Assembly (NCBI RefSeq): GCF_008974325.1
Contig: NZ_BKCG01000004.1
Coordinates: 1-64,000, forward strand
DNA: 64,000 bases
Direction: 5' to 3'
Origin: Patiriisocius marinus
GTDB taxonomy: Bacteria > Bacteroidota > Bacteroidia > Flavobacteriales > Flavobacteriaceae
The notes under the pieces: model-generated
What the model was told of the DNA's origin: nothing
Database searches by the model: none
Seen by the model: the letters and a program-made list of their open reading frames with translations, nothing else
Shown here: piece by piece, positions 10,782 through 17,959 of the stretch
Position numbering within the stretch: position 1 is the first letter of the stretch
Layout of the letters: every line of letters starts with the position of its first letter
Translations under genes and position numbers: made by a program

Positions 10782-13637
10782 ATGAATAAAGGAGCGAAAT
10801 TTTATAAATGCGATTTTCAAGTACATAGCCCAAGGGATATTGCTTGGACAGGAAATAGGTTTGGAATGAAATCCCCAGAGCTGGAACAACTTACTGAAGA
10901 AGAAAAAAGTGATTTAATTGATAAAAGAGAACAATTTTGCAAAGAGTATTTAGATAAAATTAGAAATTCAGGTCTCAATGCAATAGCGATGACAGACCAT
11001 CACGATGTCACTTTTGTTAAGCATTTAAGAAAAGTTGCTAACGATGAAAATGAGATATTTGAACTTACTGGTGAAACTGAGAAAATGATTACTGTTTTTC
11101 CTGGCATTGAACTTACCATTAGTAGTCCACCAAGCCAAGCCATTCTGATTTTAGATTCTGATTTTAGTGATAGTCACCTTGACGCAGTATTAAATTTTAT
11201 CGGCATTTTCCCAACTGATCCATTCCATAGAGAAACACTACCAACTGATCAAATTCCAGCTGAATTAATAAAGAGTTTTAAAGACCTCTACGGTACTTTA
11301 GATAAACTCCCTTATTGTAAAGGGAGATATATAATCTTACCGAATGTAAACAAAAGTGGTCAGCATACTGTGATGCGAAATGGATATAAAGATCATTACA
11401 AAAGTATGCCTTGCGTTGGAGGTTATGTCGATAAAGATATCTCTAGTGACGCAGGCTACCTGAACAAACTAAACGGGGGCGATGTAAATTATGGCAATAA
11501 GAGTTTAGGATTATTTTCGACATCCGACAATCGATTTGAAGACGGAAGGTATTTCGGCACCTATTCTACTTGGGTGAAATGGGCAGAACCTACTGCTGAG
11601 GCTATACGTCAAGCTTGTCTTGCTAAAGAATCTAGAATTTCTCAAATACTACCAGAAATTCCACAAGTTTTTATTGAATCTATAGATGTTACTGCTTCTA
11701 AATTTTTAGGAAGTTTTACTCTTAATTTCAACGAACAATATAATGCATTGATTGGTGGAAGAGGTACTGGAAAATCGACTATTTTAGAATACGTACGTTG
11801 GGGATTATGTGACCAAACAGTAAAAACAGGAAATTATGAAGAGTTAGATATTATTCAAAAGAGAAGAGACACCCTTATTACGAAAACGCTCGCGGCAGTA
11901 GATGGCGAAGTGAGAATAACGATGCTCAAAAATAATGTTAAGCATATAGTAAAAAGAGATTCATCTAGTAGAGAAATATTACTTAAAATAGGAGAAGGCG
12001 ATTTTCAAAGAGTAAGCGAGGAGGACATAAGAAAGGTACTACCAATACAGTCCTACAGTCAGAAACAATTAAGTGATGTTGGTGTTAAAACTGAAGAATT
12101 AAAAAGGTTTATAGAACAACCTATTAAAGGAACTCTTGAAGGTATCTCTTATAAATTAGATGATACTAATGTAAAATTACGAGATTCATATAATCAACTC
12201 GTTCGTAAAAAACGAGTACAAGGAGAAATTACAAATTTTGGATTGGAAGGCAGTTCAATTAGCGGACAGGTTAAGGGAATAAGAGATTCTTTAAAAGGAA
12301 TATCACCACAAGATCAAATTGTAATTGATAAAAAGTCAAAGTACGAGTCTGAGAAAACCATTATTGAGAACACAGAAACCGAGTTGAGCTTGTTCGAAGA
12401 AAAAGCAGACGACTTATTAGAGCTACTTAAACTATATCCCGAGCCGATAGATACTAGCTTAGAAAATGTTGAAAACCAAGAAATATTCAAGGAACTTGAT
12501 AGTGTTGTAAAAGCTAAATTTGAAAAAATCAAAAAGACAACAGAAGAATTAAAAGATGTCTTTAGCGAATCTAATCTGAAGGAATACGATTCTGTGGTTG
12601 AGAAGTGGAAAGAAAAGGAAACTGCTTTCAATATACAATACGAAGCCGCAAAAGGGAAATCAAAGTTGAGTCAAGATCAGCTTACTACAATAAAAACGTT
12701 AGAAGATAGACTTGCAGAAATAAACACTACTATAGCAGAAAGAAAGTCAGTATTAAAGGAGTTGGGGAATCCAGAAGATGATTACGATAAGTACAAAACC
12801 TTGTGGAAGGATTCCCATCTCGAAAAAGTATCAACTTTAAATACTCAGGCCACTAAATTTACAGAACTCTCTGATGGACTTATCAAGGCAGAAGTTACTA
12901 AAAATATCAATTTACAAGTATTTAAAGAGAAGCTTCGCTCAATTTTAGAAGGAACTAGAATAAGAGAGGATCGTATCGACGCTCTTTTGGAGCACATCAA
13001 AACCAATCAAGACCCTATAATTGAGTTTATAGCTGTGACAGACGAATTACGATTACTGGCTGAATTCAAACTTGATGAGGAAAATCCAGATGATTTACCG
13101 GTCACTCCAATTTTGGACTCTACTGGCTTTACAGAGGATCATAAATATAAAATCCAAGCTAAAATTACGACTGACGACTGGTTACAGTTATCAATAACTG
13201 AATTGGATTTCGATCCTGAATTCTATTACACAACTAATAATGAATTAGGGGATGAAATTCCGTTCAGAGATGCTTCTGCAGGTCAACAGGCAACAGCATT
13301 ACTCACAGTACTTTTGAACCAACCAGGTATTCCGTTACTTATAGATCAACCAGAGGATGATATTGACAATAGAGCTATAGATAATATAATTAAGAGTATA
13401 TGGGAGGCAAAGAAAAAACGTCAACTAATATTTACAAGTCATAATGCTAATCTAGTTGTGAATGGAGATGCAGAACTTGTTATATGCTGTGATTATAAAG
13501 ATTCTAGTTCACAAACTAGAGGTATAATAAAGGCTGAAGGCGCAATAGATAATAATATCATTAAGTCGGAAATAACTTCTGTAATGGAGGGTGGCGAGAA
13601 AGCCTTCCGACTGAGAAAAGATAAGTACGGTTTTTAA
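10782..13637 (+). CDS. PHP-domain plus SMC-like ATPase (TrlF-like)
   Basis: The protein has 951 residues. The N-terminal part is PHP-phosphoesterase-like: DFQVHSP at 11-17, MTDHHD at 70-75 and FPGIEL near 105. From about 300 it is an SMC/ABC-type ATPase: Walker A GGRGTGKST near 325, a long Glu/Lys-rich coiled-coil region (about 430-730), signature SAGQQAT near 830, Walker B PLLIDQPEDD near 850, and an H-loop TSHNAN near 885. This order matches the family called TrlF-like AAA ATPases, which tends to occur in mobile and defence contexts. The classical PHP HxH is reduced to QVH, so metal chemistry may be altered. The gene is on the plus strand between two minus-strand backbone operons and opens cargo block A. 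A phage-defence nuclease/sensor role is inferred from architecture and location. Confidence 0.78.
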   Translation: MNKGAKFYKCDFQVHSPRDIAWTGNRFGMKSPELEQLTEEEKSDLIDKREQFCKEYLDKIRNSGLNAIAMTDHHDVTFVKHLRKVANDENEIFELTGETEKMITVFPGIELTISSPPSQAILILDSDFSDSHLDAVLNFIGIFPTDPFHRETLPTDQIPAELIKSFKDLYGTLDKLPYCKGRYIILPNVNKSGQHTVMRNGYKDHYKSMPCVGGYVDKDISSDAGYLNKLNGGDVNYGNKSLGLFSTSDNRFEDGRYFGTYSTWVKWAEPTAEAIRQACLAKESRISQILPEIPQVFIESIDVTASKFLGSFTLNFNEQYNALIGGRGTGKSTILEYVRWGLCDQTVKTGNYEELDIIQKRRDTLITKTLAAVDGEVRITMLKNNVKHIVKRDSSSREILLKIGEGDFQRVSEEDIRKVLPIQSYSQKQLSDVGVKTEELKRFIEQPIKGTLEGISYKLDDTNVKLRDSYNQLVRKKRVQGEITNFGLEGSSISGQVKGIRDSLKGISPQDQIVIDKKSKYESEKTIIENTETELSLFEEKADDLLELLKLYPEPIDTSLENVENQEIFKELDSVVKAKFEKIKKTTEELKDVFSESNLKEYDSVVEKWKEKETAFNIQYEAAKGKSKLSQDQLTTIKTLEDRLAEINTTIAERKSVLKELGNPEDDYDKYKTLWKDSHLEKVSTLNTQATKFTELSDGLIKAEVTKNINLQVFKEKLRSILEGTRIREDRIDALLEHIKTNQDPIIEFIAVTDELRLLAEFKLDEENPDDLPVTPILDSTGFTEDHKYKIQAKITTDDWLQLSITELDFDPEFYYTTNNELGDEIPFRDASAGQQATALLTVLLNQPGIPLLIDQPEDDIDNRAIDNIIKSIWEAKKKRQLIFTSHNANLVVNGDAELVICCDYKDSSSQTRGIIKAEGAIDNNIIKSEITSVMEGGEKAFRLRKDKYGF

Positions 13638-13686
13638 ATAAATTCTCTATCGTCCAAAGTTTACAATCCACTTAAATAAAGCCTAA

Positions 13687-13694
13687 TATATTTG
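13687..13694 (+). promoter_or_regulatory. -7 promoter element upstream of the 43-residue basic protein
   Basis: TATATTTG is a perfect match to TAnnTTTG and lies 30 bases before the ATG at 13724. A -33 TTG at normal spacing was not seen. Confidence 0.5.
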
Positions 13695-13723
13695 AACCAT
13701 TATTAATATTAAAACTCAAAATT

Positions 13724-13855
13724 ATGGCAAAGTCAAGTGGTCTAAAAAATGCACCAAGTGCAACAGTAAACAAATCAGGAAAAGGCAGAGGTAATAATCC
13801 ACCGAGAACAAGTTCAAGTAAAACTGGGAACTCTGGTTCTAAAGGAAAGAAGTAA
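13724..13855 (+). CDS. Small basic low-complexity protein, 43 residues
   Basis: The frame begins ATG-GCA-AAG-TCA and ends AAA-GGA-AAG-AAG-TAA. The product is almost entirely Ser, Gly, Lys, Asn and Arg, with no hydrophobic core, so it should be disordered and positively charged. It has its own -7 promoter element, which argues that it is a real gene. It stands 86 bp after the TrlF-like gene and 50 bp before the membrane-helix protein. A second basic protein of exactly 43 residues lies at 39762-39893 on the same element. Nucleic-acid binding is a guess. Confidence 0.55.
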   Translation: MAKSSGLKNAPSATVNKSGKGRGNNPPRTSSSKTGNSGSKGKK

Positions 13856-13905
13856 TACAAAACTGATGGTCGCAATGGCTAAAACATTGCGACCATATTG
13901 TTACT

Positions 13906-14637
13906 ATGACAAAAGAAGACTATAAAATAGATAGATTTCACGAAACCTGGGAAAGTGGTATTCCCTATTGGTTCATTGGAGCTTGCTTACTTAATTATAA
14001 TTTCAAATCGTTCAGACGTTTTTTAATTTATATTTCTCATTATAGCTCTGTCATAGATTTATGGGAGACTCCTTCTAAAGACATCAAAAACGAAGAAATA
14101 ATAGCTGGATTTCAGCCACTATTCACAGAACGTATTCCTAAAAAGGTGCTATACCAAATAACTGGACTCAAATCAAAAACTACTTTTAATGAACAATTCA
14201 AAACCTATTTTGAAGTAAATGACTTAATAGGGAGAAAAAGTTTTACGATGCTAGAAGTCTATAAAATTTTAGAATTTTGGCAAGGTGAAGGTAAATGGGG
14301 TCGAATGCAAGCGGCAAAAAAAGAGATGTTAGCTGATATTATTCACAACGGAAATTATGAGCGAACTGCTGAAGAATTTAGAGGAGCATTGGGTAAAGAA
14401 GGTTACAGACCAAACCTTATATCTCCTAAAAAAATCAAACAACTCATTGAACATATTGATCTCACAGAAGAAAACCAGATTGAAGAACTTATGGGTTATA
14501 GAGAACTTCAAACTGGCTTATTATGGATGTTTGTAATAGTAATGATTTTCCATTTCTTCACTCAAAATGAGGGAGTTTTTAATGCAAATAGTAAATCGGT
14601 AAAAGCTATATCCTCTCCACCTCATACCGATACCTAA
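13906..14637 (+). CDS. Unknown protein with one C-terminal membrane helix
   Basis: The protein has 243 residues. Residues 1-205 are soluble and aromatic-rich, with no motif I recognise. A hydrophobic helix (LLWMFVIVMIFHFF) lies at about 206-219 and is followed by a short polar tail, giving a tail-anchor-like layout. The last 32 bp overlap the 3' end of the minus-strand gene at 14606, so the two genes converge. It is the last gene of cargo block A, behind the TrlF-like ATPase and the small basic protein. A membrane-linked effector or partner of the ATPase is possible but only by position. Confidence 0.6.
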   Translation: MTKEDYKIDRFHETWESGIPYWFIGACLLNYNFKSFRRFLIYISHYSSVIDLWETPSKDIKNEEIIAGFQPLFTERIPKKVLYQITGLKSKTTFNEQFKTYFEVNDLIGRKSFTMLEVYKILEFWQGEGKWGRMQAAKKEMLADIIHNGNYERTAEEFRGALGKEGYRPNLISPKKIKQLIEHIDLTEENQIEELMGYRELQTGLLWMFVIVMIFHFFTQNEGVFNANSKSVKAISSPPHTDT

Positions 14638-15082
14638 AAACACTAGTCCTTACCACACGATATTTCCCAATCACAGTATTCCAACCCAACTGCGTTTTTA
14701 CACCCAAATCTCGAAATGTCGAACCAGCAATATTTCGGACACGTCCCATTCTTACTAACTCCTCTAAAATAGCTTCGTCATTAGCAGGTTTTGCAGCTTC
14801 CTTTTTAGGTGCTACTTTTTTAAGTTCTGGATGTTCTTCTAATGCATCTTCAATCTCATTAAACTCAAGCTTATCGGCATACTCTTCATCGATGTCCTCA
14901 AGAATTTCTAAATCCAGCTCTTCAAGTTGTTCTAGTAAGCTTCCTTTTTCACAATCTGAAACTGTTTCAAGTAGCTTATACATTCTATCAAAGATTTCAA
15001 TCTTTTCTTGAATAGGTTGCAATAGTAATTTCTTATCCAGCTTGTTATTCTTCAGGAAAACCTGATGTTCTATTTTCTTCAT
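14606..15082 (-). CDS. Unknown acidic protein, last gene of the DUF7192 operon
   Basis: The protein has 158 residues. Residues 1-85 are helical and Glu-rich (LLEQLEELDLEILEDIDEE), then there is a Lys/Ala/Pro linker, then a C-terminal domain of about 55 residues rich in Val, Arg and Tyr (KYRVVRTSVFRYRYEVERI). It starts 4 bp after the stop of the 81-residue membrane protein. No family is recognised. The C-terminal block could be a small beta domain that binds a partner or DNA. Confidence 0.6.
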   Translation of the reverse strand: MKKIEHQVFLKNNKLDKKLLLQPIQEKIEIFDRMYKLLETVSDCEKGSLLEQLEELDLEILEDIDEEYADKLEFNEIEDALEEHPELKKVAPKKEAAKPANDEAILEELVRMGRVRNIAGSTFRDLGVKTQLGWNTVIGKYRVVRTSVFRYRYEVERI

Positions 15083-15086
15083 AATC

Positions 15087-15332
15087 TTATGTTGTTATTG
15101 GGATGAGTTCCTGTTTATCTGCAATAGCATTTTCTAAAACGTTAGAAAGCGCTGCTGTCGCTAGAGAGGTCACGATAATGATACCGGTAGTTTTTAAAAG
15201 TTCGGCACCTTTGGGTATCTGTAATTTGAATTCCTTCGATGGGTCATTCTTACCTAAATTGTAATAGATAAGCGCTTCGGCAAAACCTATTGCGAGTCCA
15301 GCGCCTGTAATGATTAATACTTTTTTATTCAT
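15087..15332 (-). CDS. Small membrane protein with two helices
   Basis: The protein has 81 residues. Hydrophobic segments lie at about 4-26 (VLIITGAGLAIGFAEALIYY) and 47-66 (TTGIIIVTSLATAALSNVL), with a polar loop between. It is encoded in an operon with a two-bp gap behind the 206-residue basic protein. Size and layout are like phage holins or small inner-membrane anchors, but there is no lysis enzyme nearby, so I make no functional claim. Confidence 0.6.
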   Translation of the reverse strand: MNKKVLIITGAGLAIGFAEALIYYNLGKNDPSKEFKLQIPKGAELLKTTGIIIVTSLATAALSNVLENAIADKQELIPITT

Positions 15333-15334
15333 AG

Positions 15335-15955
15335 TTATTTGGTGGCTTTTTCTTCCATTTTATCATACTTGGCTTTAATGTCTTTTTCGCCAGCTTCGGC
15401 ACGTACAAAGTTGATTCCGTAGGTATTCATAATACCTCTGTGTGCACGGAGCAGAATCTTCTCGGCTTCCTTTTGCATCTTCACATTATCCTTATGCGCT
15501 GGCGGAATCAAATTAGCAATCGCGATAAAATGATTCTTGATTTTAGTGTGGCGCATCGGCTTGGGTTTCTTAGGCTCATTCTTACGCTTTTCTTCATTAA
15601 AGCGTTTGATTTTTAACCGACACGCCTTGATGTCTTTACTCAAACTATCCAGTTCTTTCTTGACAGTTTTAGTAGGTTCTTTGTCCTTTTTTGGAGCATC
15701 CTTTTTAGAATCGGATGATTCTTTTTTAGACGTCTCTTTGGATTGCTTCTTTTCGGCTTTCTCAGCTTTTATGGCTTTAGGCGCGAGACGTTCCACTAAC
15801 AGAAAAACCTTTTCAATATTCTCCTTGGCAATCTCTTCAAAAGCCTTTTTATCGTTAGTTTCTTTGTAGTCATCCAGTATGTCCTGCACAGCAGTTTGTA
15901 AAGCTTCAGGCTGCACATTGCTCATATCGAGCGCTTGTAATTGTTGTATGGTCAT
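15335..15955 (-). CDS. Lys/Glu-rich coiled-coil protein, unknown
   Basis: The protein has 206 residues. The N-terminal third is a helical domain (QALQTAVQDILDDYKETND). Residues about 65-150 are a charged stretch with runs of Lys, Ser and Glu. The C-terminal 60 residues are helical (MRHTKIKNHFIAIANLIPP). No family is recognised. It lies in the middle of the six-gene minus-strand operon led by the DUF7192-like gene. Confidence 0.6.
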   Translation of the reverse strand: MTIQQLQALDMSNVQPEALQTAVQDILDDYKETNDKKAFEEIAKENIEKVFLLVERLAPKAIKAEKAEKKQSKETSKKESSDSKKDAPKKDKEPTKTVKKELDSLSKDIKACRLKIKRFNEEKRKNEPKKPKPMRHTKIKNHFIAIANLIPPAHKDNVKMQKEAEKILLRAHRGIMNTYGINFVRAEAGEKDIKAKYDKMEEKATK

Positions 15956-15964
15956 CGTTTATTT

Positions 15965-16279
15965 TTAAGCTGCGATTAATAATTCTAGTTCCAGTAAGTC
16001 TAACGCTCTGGCACGTTCTTTTTCTTGAAGGCGTATGATTTCTTTAGCATCACTGCGTTTATCTTTCTGTTGCATTTTAGGATGCAGCATCTCATATAAA
16101 AGCATATCTGCTTCTTGTGCTTTTACATCAGACTTGCTAAAATCTTCAGAAGTTGATTTGATTACTTCCCAAGCCTTTACAGGATCAAGTTTGCTACCTG
16201 TGAGATCTACAATTTCATCTTGATTTTTAATCTTCAACGCCTTGAGCGCATCCTTGGTTATATTCTTAGTTTTATACAT
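15965..16279 (-). CDS. Unknown small helical protein
   Basis: The protein has 104 residues and looks nearly all-helical, with a charged C-terminal helix (IIRLQEKERARALDLLELEL). It lies 3 bp downstream of the 108-residue gene and 9 bp upstream of the 206-residue gene, so it is part of the same transcript. No motif suggests a function. Confidence 0.58.
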   Translation of the reverse strand: MYKTKNITKDALKALKIKNQDEIVDLTGSKLDPVKAWEVIKSTSEDFSKSDVKAQEADMLLYEMLHPKMQQKDKRSDAKEIIRLQEKERARALDLLELELLIAA

Positions 16280-16282
16280 TGT

Positions 16283-16609
16283 CTATAATTTATGATCTAT
16301 GGCATATTGTTGATGGTACAGCGGTTCCAGCGACCAAATAAAATCATTTGCTTCCTCCTGGTCTGCATAGTGAATGGAACACAACTGCGACGTTCCATCG
16401 GTTTTAAAACACTCGTAACGGTAACATTGTAGTGGATTATCTTCGTTTGAGATATCTATCGTAGTCCAGCGCAGGATGAGTGTGTTTTTACGCTTTCGCG
16501 AAAGCATAATCTGAAAATCTGTACATCGTTCTTTACAAGCTTTATTGATCTCAATCGCTCTGTCCATTATCTTATGAATGACACTTTGTTTTAAGGTTTT
16601 CTTATCCAT
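16283..16609 (-). CDS. Unknown small protein, 108 residues
   Basis: I choose the ATG at 16609. It overlaps the end of the upstream DUF7192-like gene by 8 bp, whereas the longer frame to 16690 overlaps by 89 bp. The product has an N-terminal helical part (MDKKTLKQSVIHKIMDRAIE) and then mixed strands with several Cys and Tyr residues (PLQCYRYECFK). It contains the palindrome at 16492-16505, encoding MLSRKRKN. No family is recognised. Confidence 0.6.
   Translation of the reverse strand: MDKKTLKQSVIHKIMDRAIEINKACKERCTDFQIMLSRKRKNTLILRWTTIDISNEDNPLQCYRYECFKTDGTSQLCSIHYADQEEANDFIWSLEPLYHQQYAIDHKL
16492..16505. repeat. Element palindrome GCTTTCGCGAAAGC
   Basis: A perfect 14-bp copy inside the 108-residue gene. 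Confidence 0.9.
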
Positions 16610-17615
16610 TTGGCTGCAACTGATTTTTATAATTGGTAATGATTTGTGAGACTTCCTTAACTGCCGAATCCATCGAATAACTTTGTTCAAAGACGAATCC
16701 TTTTGGGTTTATCGCTTTCGCGAAAGCGGTACCCATACTAGCCGAAATAGTTCCCAAACCAGAAGGAATCGTGAGACCGAAATAGTTGCTCATCGCCACC
16801 AAGGATTTAAACCCACGAAACCTGAAATAACGTGGGTCACTACTCATCAATAGCAATTGGTTTTTATCCAGTTTATCCTGAAAACGTTTCACACGCACAC
16901 AACCCATCGTGACCTGATTATTGAAAGAAGTGCCCAACATCACATTCACTTCAACCGAAACGCCACGCAGTTCCATAAACTCCACAAGCTCTGCACAAGC
17001 CAGACCTACATAAAGCAAATCGTTACCCTTTACGTGAGCATTTGCGCCAGCCATAATGTAAAGTTGAAGCGACGGATACGACATCTGTTTATCTTTGAAA
17101 TAGGCAAACACACTCTTAACCGAAGTGAGCACTTTCTTGTTTCCCAATTCAATATTCATCTGACTTACAGAGGTGTTAAGTGGCGAAGTGGTATTGATAG
17201 GAAACTGTTGATACATTCCCATCGCAGCACGCTCAAAAGAAAACACTCCAAGACCACGATCATTATAAGCCATCTTTGGTTTTGGCATTACAAAATCGTT
17301 GAGATATTGTAAATAATGTGTGAGTTTCTCTTTAATTTTTGGCTGAATCTCAGCTACCAGAGGCATCCCTAAAAAGATACGATGTTCGTTAAGTTCTTTA
17401 ATGTCTTTAGGCGTTGGTGTGCCGTACCAATCAGTTCCACTTTGTAGTTGACTATGGGTACTTTCTTCTATAAAATTCCAACGCGACTGATTTGCAGACG
17501 AGAGGTTTTTAATCTCATCATCTACAAAAGCATTGAAAACAAAGACACTATCAAATAAAAGATAGTTGTATTTGCCATCAGGACTTTTAAGTGTATGTTG
17601 TTTTGGTGCGCTCAC
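16602..17615 (-). CDS. DUF7192-like protein, first gene of its operon
   Basis: The protein has 337 residues from a GTG start at 17615. No in-frame ATG exists nearby upstream, and the next internal Met is near residue 85. Residues about 60-95 (TDWYGTPTPKDIKEL) and the core at about 185-285 (LLYVGLACAELVEFMELRGV, then VRVKRFQDKLDKNQLLLM, then DPRYFRFRGFKSL) follow the pattern I associate with DUF7192. In that pattern a VWA-like fold is followed by a conserved K-x-x-x-x-x-L-D, then H/D-P-x-x-x-R. Proteins of this type occur on phages and plasmids next to MoxR-like ATPases and large helicases, as on this element. The function is unknown. The palindrome at 16713-16728 encodes GTAFAKAIN. Confidence 0.55.
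   Translation of the reverse strand: MSAPKQHTLKSPDGKYNYLLFDSVFVFNAFVDDEIKNLSSANQSRWNFIEESTHSQLQSGTDWYGTPTPKDIKELNEHRIFLGMPLVAEIQPKIKEKLTHYLQYLNDFVMPKPKMAYNDRGLGVFSFERAAMGMYQQFPINTTSPLNTSVSQMNIELGNKKVLTSVKSVFAYFKDKQMSYPSLQLYIMAGANAHVKGNDLLYVGLACAELVEFMELRGVSVEVNVMLGTSFNNQVTMGCVRVKRFQDKLDKNQLLLMSSDPRYFRFRGFKSLVAMSNYFGLTIPSGLGTISASMGTAFAKAINPKGFVFEQSYSMDSAVKEVSQIITNYKNQLQPNG
16713..16728. repeat. Element palindrome, 16-bp copy
   Basis: CGCTTTCGCGAAAGCG, a perfect palindrome in the DUF7192-like gene. Confidence 0.9.
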
Positions 17616-17762
17616 GTATGCTCATAAAAGTAAATTTTGAAGTGGTGTGAGTTGCGTAACAGAATGGTACTATGGAACTATTTACGACATTTTAGTACTC
17701 AAATAATGAGATATATCCTTCTAATTTTTATCTTTAGAAATTGCTAACTAATAGTGACAACG

Positions 17763-17957
17763 ATGAACCGAATTAAAGCCGTTTTAGAACAAAAAGGAAT
17801 TAAACAAAAGTGGTTAGCAAAAGAGCTAGGCAAAAGCTATAATATGGTCAATGCCTATGCGCAAAACAGGCAACAACCCAGACTGGAAATTTTGAATGAA
17901 ATCGCCACTATACTGGATGTTGATGTAAGAGAACTAATAGAGCCAACTAAGAAATAA
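17763..17957 (+). CDS. XRE-family regulator of the restriction operon
   Basis: The protein has 64 residues from the ATG at 17763. A GTG nine bases upstream is possible but less likely. Almost the whole protein is one helix-turn-helix domain (IKQKWLAKELGKSYNMVNAY) followed by IATILDVDVRELI. It ends 2 bp before hsdM. Such small XRE proteins commonly act as control proteins of restriction-modification operons, repressing or timing expression. A TATCTTTA sequence at 17729-17736 may be its -7 element. Confidence 0.88.
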   Translation: MNRIKAVLEQKGIKQKWLAKELGKSYNMVNAYAQNRQQPRLEILNEIATILDVDVRELIEPTKK

Positions 17958-17959
17958 CT

